Shown piece after piece: positions 6,078 through 10,043 of a DNA stretch of 10,043 nucleotides. The stretch is taken from assembly GCA_004557565.1 (NCBI GenBank), contig SFGS01000073.1:1-10043 (forward strand), read 5' to 3'. How positions within the stretch are numbered: position 1 is the stretch's first letter; each line of letters opens with the position of its first letter. The notes under the pieces are model-generated. The model had not been told where the DNA came from. It saw only the letters and a program-made list of their open reading frames with translations, and did no database searches. Both the position numbers and the translations under genes were made by a program. The DNA is from Bacteroidales bacterium (GTDB lineage: Bacteria > Bacteroidota > Bacteroidia > Bacteroidales > Muribaculaceae).

Positions 6078-6512
6078 GTCGCTGTACGAAACATCGTTGC
6101 TCAGTTCGTTCACATCGTTTTCCACAGGAGGAAAGTAGGTTGCGAGCGATTCACCAATCTGTGCCACCACTTCGCAAATGCCGTCGGCTGGCTTTCCTTG
6201 GGAAAGGTATTTCCCCAAAGTGTCTTTCTCCACACGCCAGTAGTCATCGGGCACTACATTGTTGATGCCCTCGTCGCCCAAAATAGCAAACTTCTTGCTC
6301 TTATAGGCCACATATATGATCACAGCGTTGCGGCGTTCGGTTTTGTAGAGCCCAAGTTTGTTGAACTTCTTTTCCGCCGCCTCCATCACATCGCCACCGC
6401 ACTTGGGCGTGATATGCACGCATATTTCGCCCGAAGTGCGCTTTTCTGCCATGGTTATGGCATCGGTGATGCGGGTCTGGTCATCTTTCGAAAGAAAATC
6501 GGTAAGAGCCAT
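6069..6512 (-). CDS. TPM-1: cytoplasmic TPM domain protein
   Basis: A 147-aa protein that is essentially a bare TPM domain: no signal peptide and no membrane helix. It matches the short subgroup that accompanies lemA in many Bacteroidota: an N-terminal helix with RITDAITMAEKRTSGEI (14-30), a strand CVHI, AAEKKFNKLGLYKTERRNAVIIYVA (45-69) and ILGDEGI (77-83), with YW at 91-92. The conserved Gly-Asp-Gly-like turn at GDEG corresponds to a putative metal- or ligand-binding loop of the fold. An acidic tail ends the protein. It lies 21 nt after lemA and starts at ATG 6512. As the only cytoplasmic member, it may act as the soluble partner of LemA or of the cytoplasmic tails of TPM-2, -3 and -5; that is inference. 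Confidence 0.88.
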   Translation of the reverse strand: MALTDFLSKDDQTRITDAITMAEKRTSGEICVHITPKCGGDVMEAAEKKFNKLGLYKTERRNAVIIYVAYKSKKFAILGDEGINNVVPDDYWRVEKDTLGKYLSQGKPADGICEVVAQIGESLATYFPPVENDVNELSNDVSYSDDE

Positions 6513-6533
6513 ATCCTATTTTATTTTTTTGAC

Positions 6534-7178
6534 TTATTCGAAACTTACAGTTGGAGCATTTTCGGCGCCTTCCTTAGCCTTGAAGTGAGGTTTGGTCTTG
6601 AAGCCAAACATGCCTGCGAAAATGCTGGTTGGGAAGCGGCGAACTTTTGTGTTGTATTCCTGTGCGCCTTCGTTGAAGTCGGTCACAGCCTTGGTGATAC
6701 GGTTTTCAGTGCCTTCGAGTTGTGCTTGCAGGTCGCGGAAGTTTTCGTTAGCCTTCAGTTCAGGATAAGCCTCACTCACAGCCATGAGTTTGCTCAGTGC
6801 GCCACTCATTTGCTCTTGAGCCTTTTGGAACTTCTCGATTTGCTCATCGGTCATGTTTTCTGCGTTGATGTTGATTTGGCCAATTTTGGTACGAGCCTCG
6901 GTCACTTCGGTAAACACCTTTTCTTCATGCTTAGCGTAGCCCTTCACCACATTCACAAGGTTAGGAACGAGGTTGGCACGACGGTCGTATTGTGCTTCCA
7001 CGTTTGCCCAGTATTTTTCCACATCTTCTTCCTGTGAAACCAGACCGTTGTAGCTGCTGATGCACCACAGGGCGAAAAGAGCAATTACGCCAATGATAAT
7101 CCATTTGGTCATACCACCACGTGCGGCTGGAGCTGCTTGTTGTTGAGGAGCGGGATTTGGGTTTGCATTAATGTTCAT
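6534..7178 (-). CDS. lemA: LemA family protein
   Basis: A 214-aa LemA family protein, named after a Listeria antigen; the molecular role is not firmly known. A short Pro/Gln/Ala-rich cytoplasmic arm (1-22) precedes one membrane helix (about 24-41), then the helical LemA domain. Family motifs are intact: YNGLV (43-47), EEDVEKYWANVEAQYDRRANL (50-70, shown in part of its helix), PNLVNVVKGYAKHEE (72-86), AYPELKAN (137-144), ENRITKAVTDFNEGAQEYN (158-176) and the terminal FPTSIFAGMFGF (182-193). It is the first gene of the cluster, with its own promoter about 120 nt upstream and TPM-1 21 nt downstream. Co-occurrence of lemA with one or two TPM genes is common; six is not. The ATG at 7178 is preceded by an A/T-rich stretch without a Shine-Dalgarno box. 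Confidence 0.94.
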   Translation of the reverse strand: MNINANPNPAPQQQAAPAARGGMTKWIIIGVIALFALWCISSYNGLVSQEEDVEKYWANVEAQYDRRANLVPNLVNVVKGYAKHEEKVFTEVTEARTKIGQININAENMTDEQIEKFQKAQEQMSGALSKLMAVSEAYPELKANENFRDLQAQLEGTENRITKAVTDFNEGAQEYNTKVRRFPTSIFAGMFGFKTKPHFKAKEGAENAPTVSFE

Positions 7179-7220
7179 AATTCTAATAGTTTTTTAACGT
7201 TAATAATTCTGTTATTTCTA

Positions 7221-7248
7221 TTCATGTATCATACATTTCATGTATCAT
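7221..7248. repeat. Tandem 12-nt repeat with palindrome in the lemA leader
   Basis: TTCATGTATCAT occurs at 7221-7232 and again at 7237-7248, a 16-nt period. Between them ATGTAT-C-ATACAT (7224-7236) is a perfect odd-centred palindrome. The site lies about 45 nt upstream of the lemA ATG and downstream of the predicted promoter. It could be an operator or an mRNA element controlling the cluster. Low-complexity A/T sequence is the alternative. Confidence 0.4.
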
Positions 7249-7296
7249 CATTTCACTATCACACTATTATATATTAATGTGTAAGATTCAATAATG

Positions 7297-7329
7297 CGAA
7301 GATACACAAATTACCTTAAAGTAAGGCAA
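7297..7329 (-). promoter_or_regulatory. Probable promoter of the lemA-TPM cluster
   Basis: On the minus strand TTGC (7329-7326) precedes TATCTTCG (7304-7297) by 21 nt. The -7 box differs from TAnnTTTG at one position and the spacing is slightly long, so the match is moderate. It would give a leader of about 110 nt that holds the tandem repeat at 7221-7248. I found no equally good box between the TPM genes. Confidence 0.45.
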
Positions 7330-7372
7330 CTTTTGTGCCAAAAATCATCACATCATCACAAATTTCTCCCCA

Positions 7373-7393
7373 ATAAGTGTAACAGCCACTTAT
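7373..7393 (-). terminator. Hairpin overlapping the stop of the Ig-like lipoprotein gene
   Basis: ATAAGTG (7373-7379) and CACTTAT (7387-7393) are exact complements around a 7-nt loop. The stop codon (7390-7392) lies in one arm. No T tract follows, so it is at best a weak terminator before the lemA promoter. Confidence 0.3.
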
Positions 7394-9459
7394 CGAGCAC
7401 CGTTCTGGTAGTCGCGGTATTTGTTGCCGCTATAGGTGTTGCGTCCGAAGGCGTTGCTGCCAAATTCGTCTTCCTCTTCGTCGGCATTTTTCGTCTCTCT
7501 ACGCTCCAGCGAGTCTCTGCGGCGCTCCGGCTTGTTCTTTCTGATTCGGTCGGGCTTCTGCTGGTTGAGCGGAGTGGCGTAGATGTCCCACGTTTCCTCG
7601 CGTCCCCAGCTCTTGCGCACTCGGAGTTTGTCGGCGTAGGGATAGTAATACACTTCTTCGGGCTGGCGATGCTCGGCGTAATTGCCAGCGTCCCAGCGGT
7701 CGTTGCCGTTGGTGTCGATTACCAGACGGGCGTAATACTCGGCAGGAATCAGGTTTTCGAAGCGCACGGTGCCGTCGGTCACTCGCTCGTGGCGAATCAC
7801 GTTTTCGTTGGCGTCGAGCAGTTCCACAAATGCGCTGTCGCCGCTATTCACATGCAGAATCACATAGCCATACTCGTCGAGCGACTTCACCTTGAATTTG
7901 TAGGTCACCGAGTCGTTTGCCACGCCATACACGTTGCACACCGCCGCCGAATCGAAATGTAGGCGATATTGCTCCTCTGGCTTCAAGTTGGCTTGAATCA
8001 TATAGTTGAGCGGATTCAGTTCGTTGACGAGCCGCATTTCCGCCTTCACACGCATCCAAGTGCTATCTTTCTGCATACGCTCCAGGCGAATGGCACTTTG
8101 CGTGATATTGGCGATGGGCGCATTGAGTGCGAATTGAATGGTGTCGGTCACATCAAGTTGGTCGATTTTCTTGGGCGTGAGTTGCAGCACTTCACGCTGG
8201 GCGCGCTCTCGCTGTGCCAATGCCTTGATGTCGAGGTCGATTTCGGTAACGTCCTTGCCCGATGCCACCAGTTTCTCGCGGCGTTTGATTAGTTTCTCAC
8301 GCTCTTTCTCTATGTCTTCTCGCTCCTTTTGCGCCTCGCGCTCTGCCTTGATTTCGGCATTGGTGCGGCGCACCTGAAACACGATGGTGTCGTTCACCGC
8401 CACCACATTCTCAAGCGAGTCCATCTTCACATAGCGCATGTCCACATTGATGCTGTCGGCTTTGAGTAGCACGCTGTCGGTGAGCCAATACACGATGGAG
8501 TCGTTGCCCTCGCGGCGTTCCATCACATACCAGTCGTCGGCATGGTTGACTGGCGAGAGTATATTGAGTTCGGGCAACTGGTTGGGCGCCGAAAACAGCA
8601 CAAACAGGCGGTTGCGGCTCACGCGCTCGGCTTTTTTCAAGTAGAGCGGTGTGTAGCGTTCGTTAAACATGCTCAACAATATGTCGTTGGGCAAATATTC
8701 GGTGTGCGTGGCGGTCACCACAGTATCAACTCGGTGGTCGAAGGTGAATGTGGTGTCTTGCGAGGTAAACTCTCGCACGCTTGGCACTACGATTTCATCT
8801 AAGAATGCGTAATCCTCGCTGCGGCTCATGCGGTAGTTACCGTCCATGTCGTTGAGCGCAAAAATGTGGTATTTACCCGGCTTCACGCCTTGCACGGTGA
8901 ATTCGCCCTTGTCGTTGGTGCGCGAAATGCGTTCAAACTGCTGTTTGGTGAAGGCACTGTCGTCGAGATTGCTGTGCAAGCCCACCATCACGTGCTGCAT
9001 CGGCTCAAGGTCGCGCGCACGGAGCACCATGCCCGACACGCTCATCGTGTCGATACTCTCGCCTGTGGCGAACGAGAAGCAGTAGCCGTCCAGGCGGTTG
9101 CCCTCGTTGTTGTCCTCGATGGCGTCGCTAAAGTCGATGGTGTAGGTGGTGTTGGGAATTAAATCTTCGTTGAAAATCACCTCCACGGTGCGGCCAAGCG
9201 AACGAATCGTGGCTGGCTCTTTCTGCGCTGGCGAAATCACCACCTTCTTCTGCTGGTCTTTAATCGCCACAATTTCATCGAATTGAATGGTCACCTTCTT
9301 GCCCTTGAAGTTCACCGAGCGTGGCGCGGGATTCGATTTCAGCACCACAGGAGGGGTATAGTCGCGCGGACCGCCAGAAGGAGAACCAATATTGGCACAC
9401 GACCACAGCATAGCGGCCATACCAAGCAAAAGTATATATATGAGATTACGCAATTTCAT
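7390..9459 (-). CDS. Large lipoprotein with Ig-like (Big_5/SbsA-type) domain
   Basis: A 689-aa lipoprotein. I start at ATG 9459; a GTG one codon earlier is also in frame. The signal peptide ends in LWS-Cys21, and CANIGSPSGGPRD is typical of a Bacteroidota lipoprotein family with an N-terminal Big_5 (SbsA-like Ig) domain (about 35-133: TPPVVLKSNP..., IQFDE, FSDAIEDNNEGN). A carboxypeptidase-regulatory-like beta fold follows (about 140-205, VSGMV...KGEFTVQGVKPGKYHIFALND). The middle is beta-rich, interrupted by a charged helical insert of Glu/Arg/Lys/Gln (about 366-428). A second domain with an EF-like DTNGNDRWDAGNY loop (582-594) could bind calcium. The C-terminus is basic then acidic and disordered. 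It is likely attached to the outer or inner membrane facing the periplasm or surface. The function is unknown. It is transcribed from its own promoter, in the same direction as lemA. Confidence 0.88.
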   Translation of the reverse strand: MKLRNLIYILLLGMAAMLWSCANIGSPSGGPRDYTPPVVLKSNPAPRSVNFKGKKVTIQFDEIVAIKDQQKKVVISPAQKEPATIRSLGRTVEVIFNEDLIPNTTYTIDFSDAIEDNNEGNRLDGYCFSFATGESIDTMSVSGMVLRARDLEPMQHVMVGLHSNLDDSAFTKQQFERISRTNDKGEFTVQGVKPGKYHIFALNDMDGNYRMSRSEDYAFLDEIVVPSVREFTSQDTTFTFDHRVDTVVTATHTEYLPNDILLSMFNERYTPLYLKKAERVSRNRLFVLFSAPNQLPELNILSPVNHADDWYVMERREGNDSIVYWLTDSVLLKADSINVDMRYVKMDSLENVVAVNDTIVFQVRRTNAEIKAEREAQKEREDIEKEREKLIKRREKLVASGKDVTEIDLDIKALAQRERAQREVLQLTPKKIDQLDVTDTIQFALNAPIANITQSAIRLERMQKDSTWMRVKAEMRLVNELNPLNYMIQANLKPEEQYRLHFDSAAVCNVYGVANDSVTYKFKVKSLDEYGYVILHVNSGDSAFVELLDANENVIRHERVTDGTVRFENLIPAEYYARLVIDTNGNDRWDAGNYAEHRQPEEVYYYPYADKLRVRKSWGREETWDIYATPLNQQKPDRIRKNKPERRRDSLERRETKNADEEEDEFGSNAFGRNTYSGNKYRDYQNGAR

Positions 9460-9502
9460 CACCTAATATTCGTTTTTACCAACAAATCATAAATTTAACC
9501 AA

Positions 9503-9532
9503 CAAAGATACACATTTTTCCACAAACCTCAA
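9503..9532 (-). promoter_or_regulatory. Promoter of the Ig-like lipoprotein gene
   Basis: On the minus strand TTGA (9532-9529) is 18 nt upstream of TATCTTTG (9510-9503), a perfect -7 box. The start would be near 9496, leaving a leader of about 37 nt before the ATG at 9459. Confidence 0.6.
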
Positions 9533-9620
9533 GCACCCACCACCACCTGCCATCTATATTTCGCCCCCACACCATATTCACACCCACCCAACAGCCACAC
9601 CCAACAACCCACATCCACAA
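9521..9620. other. G-depleted C/A-rich tract
   Basis: The plus strand contains only four G in these 100 bases and is built of CCA, CAC and CCC runs. A shorter tract of the same kind lies at about 1850-1880, upstream of the nhaD promoter. Both lie upstream of a minus-strand promoter, so the transcribed sense is G/T-rich. No repeat unit is constant enough to call a satellite. Confidence 0.5.
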
Positions 9621-9702
9621 ACCGATGAACGCACTTCAGCAAAGCCTAAAATGTTAAAATGAAAGTTTTTTCATATTTTTTCAAGAAAAATGGCGATTTT
9701 AT

Positions 9703-9733
9703 TTTGGAAATACAAAAAATGTAATTATATTTG
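9703..9733 (+). promoter_or_regulatory. Strong rightward Bacteroidota promoter
   Basis: TTTG (9703-9706) and TATATTTG (9726-9733) are both perfect consensus boxes, separated by 19 nt in an A/T-rich setting. This is the best promoter match in the window and the only clear one on the plus strand. Transcription would start near 9740 and run through the hairpin and repeat copy B off the right edge, so it implies either a leader of at least 170-300 nt or a non-coding RNA. Confidence 0.72.
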
Positions 9734-9820
9734 CATCAAACAAAAAACAAATAGCAACATATACAGTAAGCAAAACAACAACACCATAAAAAGTAAATTT
9801 TCTCATACTCTAAAATGAAA

Positions 9821-9854
9821 TGCAGGAACCACTTTGTGAAAAGGGATTCCTGCA
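9821..9854 (+). other. Hairpin in the rightward transcript leader
   Basis: TGCAGGAA (9821-9828) and TTCCTGCA (9847-9854) are exact complements around an 18-nt loop. It lies about 80 nt after the predicted start of the plus-strand transcript. No T tract follows, so it is not an intrinsic terminator; a regulatory or sRNA stem is possible. Confidence 0.4.
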
Positions 9855-9916
9855 GCACTATACCCCCCACCTCTACTCAATTTCTCTCCACCCTATTGAC
9901 ACAAAGAAATAAATGT

Positions 9917-10000
9917 TCAGTGGAAAAGTCCTGGGGATAGATTCTGCATTGTTGCCGAATCGTGAATGGAATCAAAAACAAAAACATAAAAAACAGCCTT
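9917..10000 (+). repeat. Dispersed repeat, copy B
   Basis: The box TCAGTGGAAAAGTCCTGGGG (9917-9936) matches copy A at 17 of 20 positions. After 39 nt comes the 25-nt core (9976-10000), identical to copy A. The sequence beyond the core differs from copy A but again has a small hairpin, AATGC-TTC-GCATT (about 10013-10025). In copy A the box and core are only 5 nt apart, so the two modules are conserved separately. The copy lies in the predicted rightward transcript. Confidence 0.65.
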
Positions 10001-10043
10001 GGAGCAAAGTGGAATGCTTCGCATTTGGCGGTGCGACTGTGCG

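Larger units (their letters stand above)
9460..10043. other. Intergenic region without a confident gene
   Basis: These 584 nt hold the minus-strand promoter of the Ig-like lipoprotein gene, a G-poor tract, a strong plus-strand promoter, a hairpin and copy B of the dispersed repeat. Two small plus-strand frames follow the promoter: 41 codons from ATG 9815 to TAG 9940, and a frame from ATG 9913 that stays open to the window edge. Neither resembles a protein I know, and both run through the repeat, so I do not call them as genes. Confidence 0.6.

Noticed and set aside
6008..6094. N-terminal extension of TPM-2
   Set aside because: It would overlap the end of TPM-1 and bury the clear signal peptide that begins at ATG 6007.
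6057..7037. 326-codon plus-strand frame opposite lemA and TPM-1
   Set aside because: A shadow of two well-supported genes on the minus strand. LemA and TPM motifs are unambiguous, whereas this translation is Phe/His/Val-rich without family features.
9815..9940. 41-codon plus-strand frame after the rightward promoter
   Set aside because: Starts with a plausible ATG after a strong promoter, but it is composed of a hairpin, a C-rich stretch and the conserved repeat box, with no recognisable domain. Kept only as a possibility.
9913..10043. Plus-strand frame open to the right edge
   Set aside because: It passes through repeat copy B, and the matching peptide KQKHKKQP in copy A occurs in a frame without a convincing start. 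Too short here to judge; repeat DNA is the simpler reading.
1..10043. CRISPR array, toxin-antitoxin pair or phage-defence genes
   Set aside because: No regularly spaced repeats and no nuclease, methylase, toxin or helicase motifs were seen on either strand.

Overview
This window comes from a member of the phylum Bacteroidota, most likely the order Bacteroidales. The evidence is a set of Bacteroidota-type promoters (TTG/TTTG about 19-21 nt upstream of TAnnTTTG), A/T-rich start sites without Shine-Dalgarno boxes, a tRNA gene with no encoded CCA, and proteins of typical Bacteroidota style (an NhaD antiporter and a large 'CANIGSPSGGP' lipoprotein). I cannot name the genus from sequence alone.

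Layout from left to right. All confident genes are on the minus strand. Positions 1-152 hold a structured, apparently non-coding block that includes copy A of a dispersed repeat. A tRNA-Arg(CCT) gene follows at 197-268, with a terminator-like hairpin at its 3' side. A 16-bp perfect inverted repeat separates the tRNA from nhaD (356-1684), a Na+/H+ antiporter with its own promoter. From 7178 down to 1927 runs one tightly packed cluster: lemA followed by six consecutive genes with TPM (TPM_phosphatase/YgcG-like) domains. I number these TPM-1 to TPM-6 in the order of transcription. Upstream of them, with a separate promoter, lies a 689-aa surface or periplasmic lipoprotein with an Ig-like (Big_5/SbsA-type) domain (7390-9459). 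The right end (9460-10043) has no confident gene. It carries a G-poor tract, a strong rightward promoter, a hairpin and copy B of the same dispersed repeat.

The feature of most interest is the lemA-TPM array. Genes are 0-61 nt apart or overlap by 4 nt, so a single operon is likely. TPM-1 has no export signal and should stay in the cytoplasm. TPM-2, -3, -5 and -6 should be anchored in the inner membrane with the TPM domain outside it. TPM-4 looks like a lipoprotein. Three of them (TPM-2, -3, -5) end in nearly the same Gly-rich tail finishing in Trp, and topology prediction by eye puts this tail on the cytoplasmic side, where it could meet LemA, TPM-1 or the other tails. The same three share a Cys pair 32-33 residues apart. 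TPM-6 has lost the DNG motif and looks like a degenerate, perhaps structural, member. The layout suggests a multi-subunit envelope complex built by repeated duplication; its function is unknown to me.

The second interesting item is the dispersed repeat with copies at both ends of the window in opposite orientation: a 25-nt identical core preceded by a 20-nt conserved box at variable distance.
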